Source: an uncultured Shimia sp.
GTDB taxonomy: Bacteria; Pseudomonadota; Alphaproteobacteria; Rhodobacterales; Rhodobacteraceae
DNA: 49,793 nt
Direction of reading: 5' to 3'
NCBI RefSeq assembly: GCF_913054185.1
Contig: NZ_CAJXIV010000017.1
Location: forward strand, 1 to 49,793
Shown: piece by piece, positions 8,521-16,415 of the stretch
Numbering within the stretch: the first letter of the stretch is position 1
Layout: each line of letters begins with the position of its first letter
Translations under genes and position numbers: made by a program
Notes under the pieces: generated by a model
What the model saw: the letters and a program-made list of their open reading frames with translations, nothing else
Told to the model about the DNA's origin: nothing
The model's database searches: none

Positions 8521-9177
8521 CTACGGACGCACGTATTTGAACAACGTGCCATCGCCCCCGGCCAATTGCATGATCATCTTTTCAGCTGTCACCGCTTCAA
8601 TGATCATACAAGGCGGCTCATCCCATGGATTGATGTGGGCAATCATCACCGGCCCCTGACCGTTTGATTTCTCACAGCTATCGGCCAATTGCAGTGTGTA
8701 CTCTGACGAGTAGTCCCCATTGATCTCCTCGGTCACCCGATCCCCCCAAACGCTCGAGGTATACGCGGGGTCCGCCGCAAAGACCCATTGCCCCTGCAGA
8801 TTGGCGCGGATCTCCGCAAAAGGATCCAGAGCTGGATCATGGCGCATCGCAAGTACTGTCACCTGTGCCGACATGTCCCCCATCTCAACAATGTCAGCCC
8901 GCAGCCACAGCGGCGCATTCACATAAAGCGTGCCCATCGCCTCCACGATGTAGCTCGGCGTGGATTCATTCCAACTCACCCAATAGGTGAACCCGTTACT
9001 GGTCAGCTCGCAACTTGGCACTTCCTGCTCGAACACACAGCCCTGCAGCATCGCCACATCTTCCAGCGGCTCACCGTAGGTGCCGCTCTCCACACCGCTA
9101 TCAATGAACATCTGCGCCTGCGCTATGCTCGCCATGGCCATCGCGACCCCAGCCAACATCAGTGTTTTCAACGTCAT
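8521..9177 (-). CDS. Exported protein of unknown function; shares a domain with the 10831-11913 protein
   Basis: 218 residues. MTLKTLMLAGVAMAMASIAQAQ is a clear Sec signal peptide ending AQA, so the protein should be periplasmic. The mature part aligns along its length with the C-terminal half of the protein at 10831-11913: shared anchors are GEP..(D/Q)V...QGC, a Y-V motif, LDP...IR....G.W, a T/Y-LQ-A stretch, G-GPV, and C-MI. Four cysteines correspond (QGC, a C six to eight residues on, one in the LQ.A..C region, and the late C). I recognise no named family. The start at 9177 is chosen for the signal peptide; the frame is open to 9228. It follows betC by 71 bases on the same strand. Confidence 0.72.
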   Translation of the reverse strand: MTLKTLMLAGVAMAMASIAQAQMFIDSGVESGTYGEPLEDVAMLQGCVFEQEVPSCELTSNGFTYWVSWNESTPSYIVEAMGTLYVNAPLWLRADIVEMGDMSAQVTVLAMRHDPALDPFAEIRANLQGQWVFAADPAYTSSVWGDRVTEEINGDYSSEYTLQLADSCEKSNGQGPVMIAHINPWDEPPCMIIEAVTAEKMIMQLAGGDGTLFKYVRP

Positions 9178-9248
9178 AGACCTATCCCCTTCGCATTTGG
9201 CGCAGCCTAGGGGCACAAGCCTTAACAATCTACTCCCTCATGTGCGTT

Positions 9249-10757
9249 CTACTCCCCACGCGGAAACCGCTGGTTTTCCTCAACCACATTCAGGTCCATG
9301 TGATTGCGCATGTAGCGCTCCGAGGCCTTTTGCAGAGGTTGATAATCCCATGGAAAATGTCCTCCTTCTCGCAACGCCTCATAGACCACCCAGCGCCGCG
9401 CCTGACTTTGCCGTACTGCCGCATCAAAGGCCGCCAGATCCCACTGCGCTTCGGACTTGGCCCGCAAGCTCTGCAGCGTGCCCCGATGCGCCGGTTCCTC
9501 CGCCAGGTTGGTCAGCTCATGAGGATCGGCCTCCAGATCAAATAGTTGATCCGGGTCGAGCGCACAGCGATTGTACTTCCACCTGCCATAGCGCAGCGAC
9601 ACCATCGGCGCATAAGAGGCTTCTGCCGCATATTCCATCATCACCGGCGTGTCGCGCTCTCCGCCTTGGCCGAGATGCACCAGGCTCTCGCCTGTGGTCC
9701 AGGGCATGACCTCTTCCATGCTCACGCCCGCCAGTTCACAAAGCGTTGGACAGACATCGATGTTGCTCACCGCAGTGGTCACCAACCCGGGTTCCATATT
9801 CGGAGCCGCGACCATCATCGGCACGCGGCTGGAACCTTCATAAAAGCTCATCTTGAACCACAGCCCGCGTTCGCCCAGCATATCACCATGGTCGCTGACA
9901 AAGACGATAATCGCCTCCTGCCGTGTGGCCTCTAACGCCTCCATCACCTCACCAATCTTGTCATCCAAATAGCTGATGTTGGCAAAATAGGCTCGACGCG
10001 AGCGACGGATGTCCTCTTCGGTGATGTCAAAGCTGCGCCAATCGTTGGCGTCAAAAATGCGTTTGGAATGCGCGTCTTGATCTTCATAAGGAATGGCCCC
10101 CACCTCCGGTAGCAGATGGTCGCAATCCTCATAGAGGTCCCAATACTTTTTGCGCGCCACGTAAGGGTCATGGGGATGGGTGAAGCTGACGGTCAGGCAC
10201 CACGGACGGTTGTCCTGCCCCCGCGCCAGATCATAAACCTTGCGGGTGGCGTGATAGGCAACCTCGTCGTCATACTCCATCTGGTTGGAAATCTCAGCCA
10301 CACCGGCACCGGTGACGCTGCCCATATTATGGTACCACCACTCTATCCGCTCCCCCGGCTTGCGGTAATCCGGCGTCCAACCAAAATCTGGCGGATAAAT
10401 GTCGGTGGTCAGCCTCTCCTCAAAGCCATGTAGTTGGTCCGGTCCGACAAAATGCATCTTACCAGACAGGCAGGTTTGATAGCCGGCCCGGCGCAGATGG
10501 TGCGCGTAGGTCGGAATGGAGGAAGCAAACTCCGCCGCATTGTCGTAAATCCCAGTGCCGCTCGGCAACTGCCCCGACATAAACGCCGCCCGCCCCGGCG
10601 CGCAAAGCGGACTGGCAGTATAGGCGCTTTGAAACCGCGTCGACCGTGCCGCCAGTTTTTTCAGGTTGGGTGCGTGCAGCCACTCCGCCGGCCCATCCGG
10701 AAACAACGTCCCATTGAGCTGATCCACCATAAAAATCAGGATATTGGGACGGGACAT
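9249..10757 (-). CDS. betC: Choline sulfatase
   Basis: A 502-residue sulfatase that cleaves choline-O-sulfate to choline and sulfate. Cys52 in LCAPGRAAFMSG is the CxPxR signature that is converted to formylglycine. Other sites fit the alkaline-phosphatase fold: N-terminal VDQLNG with the metal Asp, GKMHFVGPDQLHGFEE, the late metal site VSDHGDMLGERGLWFK, and the choline sulfatase C-terminal extension with FPWDYQPLQKAS. No signal peptide, so cytoplasmic, as for other BetC. It feeds choline to BetA/BetB, yet sits 1.2 kb from betI and is separated by an unknown exported protein. The formylglycine-generating enzyme is not in the window. Confidence 0.95.
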   Translation of the reverse strand: MSRPNILIFMVDQLNGTLFPDGPAEWLHAPNLKKLAARSTRFQSAYTASPLCAPGRAAFMSGQLPSGTGIYDNAAEFASSIPTYAHHLRRAGYQTCLSGKMHFVGPDQLHGFEERLTTDIYPPDFGWTPDYRKPGERIEWWYHNMGSVTGAGVAEISNQMEYDDEVAYHATRKVYDLARGQDNRPWCLTVSFTHPHDPYVARKKYWDLYEDCDHLLPEVGAIPYEDQDAHSKRIFDANDWRSFDITEEDIRRSRRAYFANISYLDDKIGEVMEALEATRQEAIIVFVSDHGDMLGERGLWFKMSFYEGSSRVPMMVAAPNMEPGLVTTAVSNIDVCPTLCELAGVSMEEVMPWTTGESLVHLGQGGERDTPVMMEYAAEASYAPMVSLRYGRWKYNRCALDPDQLFDLEADPHELTNLAEEPAHRGTLQSLRAKSEAQWDLAAFDAAVRQSQARRWVVYEALREGGHFPWDYQPLQKASERYMRNHMDLNVVEENQRFPRGE

Positions 10758-10830
10758 GGCGGCACTCCTTGGGCTGTTTGCCTCACCCTATGGAGGGCAA
10801 GGCATCCCGCTCAAGACGTTTCGCGACAAA

Positions 10831-11913
10831 TCATCGCCGATAAACGAACGGCTGCGGATTGCCGTAGTAAAACAACACCATCTCATCATCCGTGACACTG
10901 TCGATCATGTAACAATATGGCTCTCGATCCTCCGGATTGGTCTGCAACAACACCGGCCCACCTGGCCCAGCATCACAGCCCGACGCAATCTGCAAAAAAT
11001 ACGTTGCCGCTGGCTCGCCATTATACATGTCCGTCCATTCCGCGCCCTCAATCAAAATTTGCGCGGTCGGGTCCGTCATATCGCGCCACATCCCCATCAT
11101 TGCTTCGCGAATGTGCTGATAGGGGTCCAACTCCGGAAAATAACTCACCTCCCGGATCACCGTGTCCACCGTGACGTCGCCATAACTGATCATGTCGCCG
11201 CCAAAGGCCACCGGAGTGCCCACCGGTAGGAACTCCAACGCATCTAACAGCGCGTCCTCGGTGCCATTGCCGTAGTTGACGTAGTATTTCCAACCCTCCG
11301 CGTGAAAGCTGCAAAACGCATCTTCGTACTCATACGCGCAGCCCTGAAAAACGCCGACCTGTGAAAACGGTTCGCCAAAAAATCCAGAGTTTTCCATCGG
11401 CAGATACAGCGGCAAAATCCGCCGCGCCTCGGACTCAGTTGTATAAACAATCTCTGCCGGTGGGGTCGCCGCCGAACCACCCGAACTCCCGGAATCAAGC
11501 GCCGTGAAAATCCCCGCCTTGATATTCAGCCTATAGTCTTTGGCGGTCTTACCCGTATCGATTTTGGCAAACATCGACTTGTCATAGCCACGCGCCTCAC
11601 AATCTTCGTCTCCAACAATCGAGAAACCGGACAGCTCCGTACAAAAACTATACCGTTCCGCCGGATCAAACTCATATCCAGTTGCCGTCGCAAAAACATA
11701 GTAGTAGCGCCGTTTCAGCTCCCCAGTGACGGGCGTGTCACACTGGCCCGGATCAAGGTTCCACCACCCGCGTGAGCGATAGGAATCGCCGTCCTTATAA
11801 GCCACGGCCACGCTCTGCGAAAAATTGGCTTCATTGCAGATTTCCAGCTCCGCCTGAACGGTCAAGGGGGCCGTCGTCACCGCCAGCGCCACCATCCAGA
11901 AAGTTGATCTCAT
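10831..11913 (-). CDS. Exported DUF1036 protein fused to the betC-flanking domain
   Basis: 360 residues. A signal peptide (MRSTFWMVALAVTTAPLTVQA) leads into a DUF1036 domain (about residues 22-130): ICNEANFSQSVAVAYKDGD, GWWNLDPGQC, RYYYVFA, a cysteine-rich secreted fold of unknown role. A Gly/Ser/Ala-rich linker (about 138-150) joins it to a C-terminal domain (about 170-360) homologous to the whole mature protein at 8521-9177. The start codon is preceded by a run of nine G on the coding strand (11919-11927), which serves as or overlaps the ribosome binding site. It lies 73 bases upstream of betC on the same strand. Function unknown; a cell-envelope or osmotic role is only suggested by the neighbours. 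Confidence 0.75.
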   Translation of the reverse strand: MRSTFWMVALAVTTAPLTVQAELEICNEANFSQSVAVAYKDGDSYRSRGWWNLDPGQCDTPVTGELKRRYYYVFATATGYEFDPAERYSFCTELSGFSIVGDEDCEARGYDKSMFAKIDTGKTAKDYRLNIKAGIFTALDSGSSGGSAATPPAEIVYTTESEARRILPLYLPMENSGFFGEPFSQVGVFQGCAYEYEDAFCSFHAEGWKYYVNYGNGTEDALLDALEFLPVGTPVAFGGDMISYGDVTVDTVIREVSYFPELDPYQHIREAMMGMWRDMTDPTAQILIEGAEWTDMYNGEPAATYFLQIASGCDAGPGGPVLLQTNPEDREPYCYMIDSVTDDEMVLFYYGNPQPFVYRR

Positions 11914-11918
11914 CGTGT

Positions 11919-11927
11919 CCCCCCCCC
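11919..11927 (-). repeat. Nine-G homopolymer in the translation start region
   Basis: On the coding (minus) strand GGGGGGGGG ends 5 bases before the ATG at 11913. A purine-rich sequence at this position would act as the Shine-Dalgarno, so changes in tract length would alter its spacing. Slippage at such tracts is a known source of phase variation; that it happens here is unproven. Confidence 0.6.
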
Positions 11928-11970
11928 GATTTCCTTCAGGATAGGCGCACTTTCAGCGTTGTGGCAAATC

Positions 11971-12876
11971 TCAGAGCTTGGTCTGCCCTTCCAGCGGCGT
12001 GATCTGGCGCCGCGTCAGCACCGCTTCACGCCAGGTGATAAAGCTGATCGCACCAATGATAATCAGCGCGCCCACCAAGACCCAGACATCCGGCTGCTCG
12101 CCAAATCCAATCCAACCAAGCAGCACAGCCCAGACCATTTGCAAGAAGCTCACCGGCTGTGTCACGGTCACTGGCGCCGCCTTAAACGCCAATGTCATTG
12201 TGAAATGCCCCGCCGTGGCAAAACAAGCGACACCAAACAGGATCACCAATTCTTCCAAGGTGGGCGTCACCCAAACTGACAGCGCCAAAGGCGCAAGCCC
12301 TATGGTCACCGTGACCGACAACATGCCCACCACCACCATGGGGCTGACCTCTTCACTCAGCCGCTTGGCTATCAGATAGCCGCCGGCAAAGCCCAGCGCG
12401 GTGAACAGCATCGCAAAATGCCCGGGGCTCAGCTCTCGAAACCCGGGGCGCAAAATGATCGCCACCCCGATCAAAGCCACAATCACCGCCGCAATCCGGC
12501 GAAACGCCATCTTTTCCCCTAGGAACAACGCGGCACCGATAGTGACATAAACAGGTGAAAGGTAATTAATCGCCGTGACTTCTGCGATTGGAATCCGCGC
12601 CATGGCAAAGAACCAGGCCACCACTGCCCCCGTGTGCAACACGCCCCGCAGGCTAAACAAGCCAACCTGTCGTTTGGTGAGCTTGGCATCCAATATCGGC
12701 TTGATCATTGGGATCAGGAACACAATGCCCAGCGCATAGCGCAAAAACGCGGTCTCTGATGCCGGAAGCCGCGTGCCCACCAGTTTCACAAGCGCCGTCA
12801 CAGCCACAAAGCAGAGCCCCGTGACCAACATCCAAAACACGCCCTTTAGAGGGGAAGTGGCACCTTCATCCGTCAT
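11971..12876 (-). CDS. EamA/DMT-family transporter
   Basis: A 301-residue inner-membrane protein of the drug/metabolite transporter superfamily, with about ten hydrophobic helices arranged as two EamA repeats of five helices (roughly residues 12-145 and 152-285). The family carries metabolites or toxic analogues outward, or in some cases amino acids inward. The N-terminal start MTDEGATSPLKGVFWML and the pattern of a Glu in the repeat 1 end (LGEKM) fit the RhaT/EamA type. It lies downstream of the pirin gene with a 71-base gap, so co-transcription is possible. Substrate unknown. Confidence 0.88.
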   Translation of the reverse strand: MTDEGATSPLKGVFWMLVTGLCFVAVTALVKLVGTRLPASETAFLRYALGIVFLIPMIKPILDAKLTKRQVGLFSLRGVLHTGAVVAWFFAMARIPIAEVTAINYLSPVYVTIGAALFLGEKMAFRRIAAVIVALIGVAIILRPGFRELSPGHFAMLFTALGFAGGYLIAKRLSEEVSPMVVVGMLSVTVTIGLAPLALSVWVTPTLEELVILFGVACFATAGHFTMTLAFKAAPVTVTQPVSFLQMVWAVLLGWIGFGEQPDVWVLVGALIIIGAISFITWREAVLTRRQITPLEGQTKL

Positions 12877-12947
12877 GCCGCCACATACACATGCCCGGAC
12901 AGCAGTGTCGAGATAGGAAACCTGTTAAGCAAAACTTTGCCGCGGCG

Positions 12948-13892
12948 TTATACCATCCGTTTGGGCAATGGAGTGAATTCCTCATCATCCCCGGGCGGCA
13001 ATTGAAACCGCCCATGCGCCCAATCGCCCGCTGCCCAATCGGCTTTGGCGGCTTGGATCTTTTCCTTGCTGGAGCTGACAAAATTCCAGGAGATGTATCT
13101 CGGCCCGTTCATGGTTTCCCCGCCCAGCGCCATCAGCCGTGCGCCCTGCGGTCCCGCCGTCACTGTGATCGCGTCTCCAGGCCGAAACACCACCATGCGC
13201 CCCGGTTCAAACACATCCCCGGCGATCTCCACGGCACCTTCCAAAACGTAAAGCCCCCGATCCTCATGGTTATCCGGCATCGGCAACTTCGCCCCCGCCT
13301 GCAACGCCACATCGGCGTAAAACGTCTCCGACATCATGGTAACCGGCGCCTGCGCGCCCCAAGCATCCCCAAGGATCAGGCGCACTTCTTTGCCTTCGCC
13401 CTCAAGGTACGGCAGCGCCTCTTTGCCGTGGTGCTCAAACGCCGCCGGATCATCCTCACGCGCGTCTGGCAAAGCAATCCAAGTCTGGATGCCAAACAAC
13501 GAGCTAGGCGCTTTTCGAGTCACTTCCGAGGTGCGCTCCGAATGGGTCACGCTATTACCCGCCACCATCCAGTTCACCTCACCTGGGTAGATCATCTGAT
13601 GTGTGCCCAGACTGTCGCGATGCTCAAATTCACCGCGATACAGGTAAGTCACCGTGCCCAATCCGATATGAGGATGCGGACGCACATCAATGCCCTGCCC
13701 GGTCAAAAACTCCGCTGGTCCTGCCTGATCAAAGAAAATGAATGGCCCCACCATCTGTCGCTTTGGTGCAGGCAAAGCCCGCCGTACGGAAAATCCACCA
13801 AGATCACGCGACCGTGGGACGATAACTGTCTCAATCGCCTCCAACGCGGTGGCATCGGGCAATGTAGGTTCTAAGGCCGGGTTCCAACTCAT
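12948..13892 (-). CDS. Pirin family protein
   Basis: 314 residues, two cupin domains. The N-terminal half contains the pirin signature: VRRALPA, GPFIFFDQAGPAE, RPHPHIGLGTVTYLYRGEFEHRDSLG, with the metal-binding histidines and glutamate (HPH...H...E). A later EVNWMVAGNSVTHSERT segment is also typical. Pirins are iron-binding cytoplasmic proteins; some bacterial ones degrade quercetin or modulate enzymes. The ATG at 13892 has a strong AGGAGG 6 bases before it. No substrate can be assigned from context. Confidence 0.92.
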   Translation of the reverse strand: MSWNPALEPTLPDATALEAIETVIVPRSRDLGGFSVRRALPAPKRQMVGPFIFFDQAGPAEFLTGQGIDVRPHPHIGLGTVTYLYRGEFEHRDSLGTHQMIYPGEVNWMVAGNSVTHSERTSEVTRKAPSSLFGIQTWIALPDAREDDPAAFEHHGKEALPYLEGEGKEVRLILGDAWGAQAPVTMMSETFYADVALQAGAKLPMPDNHEDRGLYVLEGAVEIAGDVFEPGRMVVFRPGDAITVTAGPQGARLMALGGETMNGPRYISWNFVSSSKEKIQAAKADWAAGDWAHGRFQLPPGDDEEFTPLPKRMV

Positions 13893-13979
13893 GGCGTCCT
13901 CCTAGGTTGCTTCCTGAAGGATATGTGCATTCTCCCTGCGCACAAAACAGGCACCACCCCACACCTTATGTGCGCAAAC

Positions 13980-14435
13980 TCACGGGAGCGTTGATTTTTG
14001 ATACCCCATCCCGGGATCTCCCACCGCAACAGTCTCCTGCGTCCATTCCCAATCCACGCGGTCGCAATTTTCAATATACGCCCCCCGCAACACTTCCTTG
14101 CCTGCATCCGCGAGATCAAACACCACCTGTTCGACAATCGGCACCAGAACTGATGTACCCGGTGAGCCCGCATAGTATCGCAGCACGGCTACATTGGGGC
14201 GATCTGTTATGGGCCGGTCGAAATACAAAAGCTGCGGAGTCACAGGGGCCTGCGGATAAAGCGGCAGCTTCACATTCTGGTACATCTCGCTGATCGCATA
14301 TGGCTCATCATTTTGCCAGATGACCGACCATTGGTTTTCCTCAATCGAAGCGTGCACTTCAAAAGGATAACACTCCGCCCAGGCAGCGGCTGGGATCAAC
14401 GCCGCCACCGCTGCCGCCAACAATCTTTTTTGCAT
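13980..14435 (-). CDS. Exported protein of unknown function downstream of lysE
   Basis: 151 residues. MQKRLLAAAVAALIPAAAWA is a Sec signal peptide with a signal peptidase I site AWA-E, and the mature protein has a cysteine near its start (ECYPFE) and one late (IENCDR) that could form a disulfide. I recognise no family. The frame is open upstream to 14627, but that part overlaps lysE and lacks a signal, so 14435 is preferred. It starts 17 bases after the lysE stop and is likely co-transcribed with it. Confidence 0.68.
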   Translation of the reverse strand: MQKRLLAAAVAALIPAAAWAECYPFEVHASIEENQWSVIWQNDEPYAISEMYQNVKLPLYPQAPVTPQLLYFDRPITDRPNVAVLRYYAGSPGTSVLVPIVEQVVFDLADAGKEVLRGAYIENCDRVDWEWTQETVAVGDPGMGYQKSTLP

Positions 14436-14452
14436 CTGTGATCTCTTGTTGC

Positions 14453-15070
14453 TCAAATTTTCAAGAGTAAACTGAGCGCTATTCCCCACATGGTCAAGCC
14501 AACCAAACCATCCAAGACCTGCCAAGCGCGTGGGCTGGTGAACATCGGACGCAAAAGCTGCGCTCCATACCCAAGGCAAAAGAAGAAAGCAAAACTCGCA
14601 ACTGCTGCGCCAAGTCCAAAAGCCCAAGACGGTTCATATTGCGCCGAAATGCCTCCCAATAAGATCACGGTATCCAAGTACACATGTGGATTGGCCCAGG
14701 TGAGCAACAAGCAGGTTGTGAAAGCTGCTACAAGGCTGCCCGCCGTCCGCCCCTTGTCTTCCAACTTTCCGCCTCCGGCGAAGGCTGTTTTAAAATTCAG
14801 GGCGCCATAAACAAACAAAAACGCAGCTCCGGCATAAAGCACGATGGTCAGCGCCCAGTCATTGGCGGCAATCAACGTCCCAAACCCCGCGACGCCCAGC
14901 GTGATCAACAGCGCGTCACTCATCGCACAGGTCAGCACCAGCGGCAGCACATATTCGCCCCGCAATCCCTGACGCAGCACAAAGGCGTTTTGCGCCCCAA
15001 TTGCCATGATCAGCGAGAACCCCAATGCAAACCCTGCCAATGCTGGTCCCATAATACCTGTTTCACCCAT
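14453..15070 (-). CDS. lysE: LysE/ArgO-type amino acid exporter
   Basis: A 205-residue inner-membrane exporter with about six hydrophobic segments. The family opening is evident: a first helix with GFSLIMAIGAQNAFVLRQGL, the conserved GAQNAFVLRQ box, then AMSDALLITLGVAG and a later TWANPHVYLDT(V), all typical of LysE/ArgO (export of lysine/arginine). It is divergent from a unit that ends with an ArgP/LysG-type regulator, the classical partner. The start at 15070 was chosen at MGETGIMGPAL; MGPAL seven residues later is an alternative. Confidence 0.92.
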   Translation of the reverse strand: MGETGIMGPALAGFALGFSLIMAIGAQNAFVLRQGLRGEYVLPLVLTCAMSDALLITLGVAGFGTLIAANDWALTIVLYAGAAFLFVYGALNFKTAFAGGGKLEDKGRTAGSLVAAFTTCLLLTWANPHVYLDTVILLGGISAQYEPSWAFGLGAAVASFAFFFCLGYGAQLLRPMFTSPRAWQVLDGLVGLTMWGIALSLLLKI

Positions 15071-15105
15071 GCCTATCGCGCCTTTGTCTGTCGTTTATCT
15101 TGGGT

Positions 15106-15134
15106 TTGACTACGGCTCGCGAGTGGATTACTCA
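15106..15134 (+). promoter_or_regulatory. Candidate promoter for the 15169-16415 unit
   Basis: TTGACT (15106-15111) and TACTCA (15129-15134) are separated by 17 bases, an acceptable sigma-70-type pair, 35 bases before the ATG at 15169. It lies in the intergenic region shared with lysE, where an ArgP-type regulator would bind. Found by eye only. Confidence 0.4.
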
Positions 15135-15168
15135 AATTAAAAGAATTGGCGGCACATTAGGAGCACTT

Positions 15169-15543
15169 ATGAATCTTCCGAGCTACAAACTCCTACCGCC
15201 CGCCAAAGGCGAAAGCAACGTAGCCTATTGCCGCCGCCTGGAGGCCGCTGGCCATGATGAACTCTTCCTGCGCAAGGCACTGGCCTTCCATTTCCAGCTG
15301 CCGCAAGACGACATGAAGCATTGCCTGGACCAATTCCCCGAAGCCCGCTTGCGCCACATCGACACGCTCACAAAACTGCACCCAGCCCGCTCTGCTTATG
15401 CACTCGCGGATAAATTGGCAGTGAACTTAGGCTTGTCGCTCTCCGAAGCCAAAGACTGGGCGCTGGCCCATGACAGCTCGACATTGAGCCCTCAGCAGTA
15501 CCGGCTCACCCCCACCCACGGCACCGCAGCAAAGCTACAATGA
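15169..15543 (+). CDS. Small protein of unknown function, translationally coupled to the LysR gene
   Basis: 124 residues, no signal peptide or membrane helix, so probably cytoplasmic. Sequence is helical and charged: MNLPSYKLLPPAKGESNVAY, then HDELFLRKALAFHFQLPQDD and HPARSAYALADKLAVNLGLSLSEAKDW. I do not recognise the family. Start at 15169 follows AGGAG by 5 bases; a further ATG at 15100 has no such site. Its TGA overlaps the ATG of the ArgP-type regulator (ATGA, 15540-15543), so the two are made together. Confidence 0.66.
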   Translation: MNLPSYKLLPPAKGESNVAYCRRLEAAGHDELFLRKALAFHFQLPQDDMKHCLDQFPEARLRHIDTLTKLHPARSAYALADKLAVNLGLSLSEAKDWALAHDSSTLSPQQYRLTPTHGTAAKLQ

Positions 15544-16415
15544 CCCTCGACTACGCCCAACTCGCCGCCCTCGCCGCAATCTTGCGCACCGGCAGCTTTG
15601 AGGCTGCTGCGCAAGAGCTTGGCGTCACCCAATCTGCCATCTCCCAACGCCTAAAAACACTTGAAGAACGTGTGGGCATGCCCTTGGTCTTACGCGGCAC
15701 GCCCTGCGAAGGCACTGAAACCGGTCGCAGGCTCGCCGCCCACCTCGATCAGGTGGGGATGCTGGAAGGCGCACTCTCCCGCGATCTTGCAAAACTCTCC
15801 CCCCGCACCGCGCGCCTGCGCATCGCGGTCACTGCCGACAGCCTCGCCACGTGGTTCCTGAAAGCCGCCGCGCAAGTGCCTGACCTTTTGTTTGATCTGG
15901 TGGTGGATGATCAGGACTTCTCGGCGGATTGGCTCCGGCGTGGCGAAGTGGTCGCCGCCGTCACCGCGCATGAAGCCCCCATCGCAGGCTGTGACAGCAC
16001 CCCGCTCGGACCAATCCGATACGTCCCTTCTGCCAGCCCAGCCTATATGGCCAAGCACTTTCCAAATGGCGTCACCGCCGCGGCCATTGCAACAGCCCCA
16101 CTCCTGATCTTTGATGCCAAGGACCGCTTGCAAGACACCTGGATGGCAACCAACCTGGGCGTCACGCCCACACCACCCAGCCACCGCCTGCCGTCTTCCA
16201 CCGGATTTGTCGAAGCTTGCTTGCTTGGCCTCGGTTGGGGCATGAACCCGGAACCTTTGGTGCGCGCCCACCTGCAAACCGGTGCCTTAGTCCCTCTGAT
16301 CCCAAACACCACCTTCGACACGCCGCTATTTTGGCAATCGAGCCGCCTTTTGGCACCGGCTCTCAACCCACTGACCAAGGCGGTGCGCCAAGTGGCCCGC
16401 GCGCATCTTAACTAG
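15540..16415 (+). CDS. argP: LysR-family regulator, ArgP/LysG type
   Basis: A 291-residue transcription factor. The N-terminal helix-turn-helix (about residues 3-60) reads LAALAAILRTGSFEAAAQELGVTQSAISQRLKTLEERVG, as in ArgP (IciA)/LysG. The effector domain follows (about 88-291) with RIAVTADSLATWFLKA and LGLGWGMNPEPL, close to the ArgP pattern. Expected to sense lysine/arginine and activate the divergent exporter gene lysE. It begins by ATGA overlap with the unknown gene before it. The 3' end overlaps the convergent opgC-like gene by 8 bases (16408-16415). Confidence 0.9.
   Translation: MTLDYAQLAALAAILRTGSFEAAAQELGVTQSAISQRLKTLEERVGMPLVLRGTPCEGTETGRRLAAHLDQVGMLEGALSRDLAKLSPRTARLRIAVTADSLATWFLKAAAQVPDLLFDLVVDDQDFSADWLRRGEVVAAVTAHEAPIAGCDSTPLGPIRYVPSASPAYMAKHFPNGVTAAAIATAPLLIFDAKDRLQDTWMATNLGVTPTPPSHRLPSSTGFVEACLLGLGWGMNPEPLVRAHLQTGALVPLIPNTTFDTPLFWQSSRLLAPALNPLTKAVRQVARAHLN

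Noticed and set aside
12891..13874. 327-codon open frame on the plus strand opposite the pirin gene
   Set aside because: It mirrors the pirin coding sequence, has a histidine/arginine/proline-rich composition typical of antisense frames in GC-rich DNA, and no ribosome site or family match.
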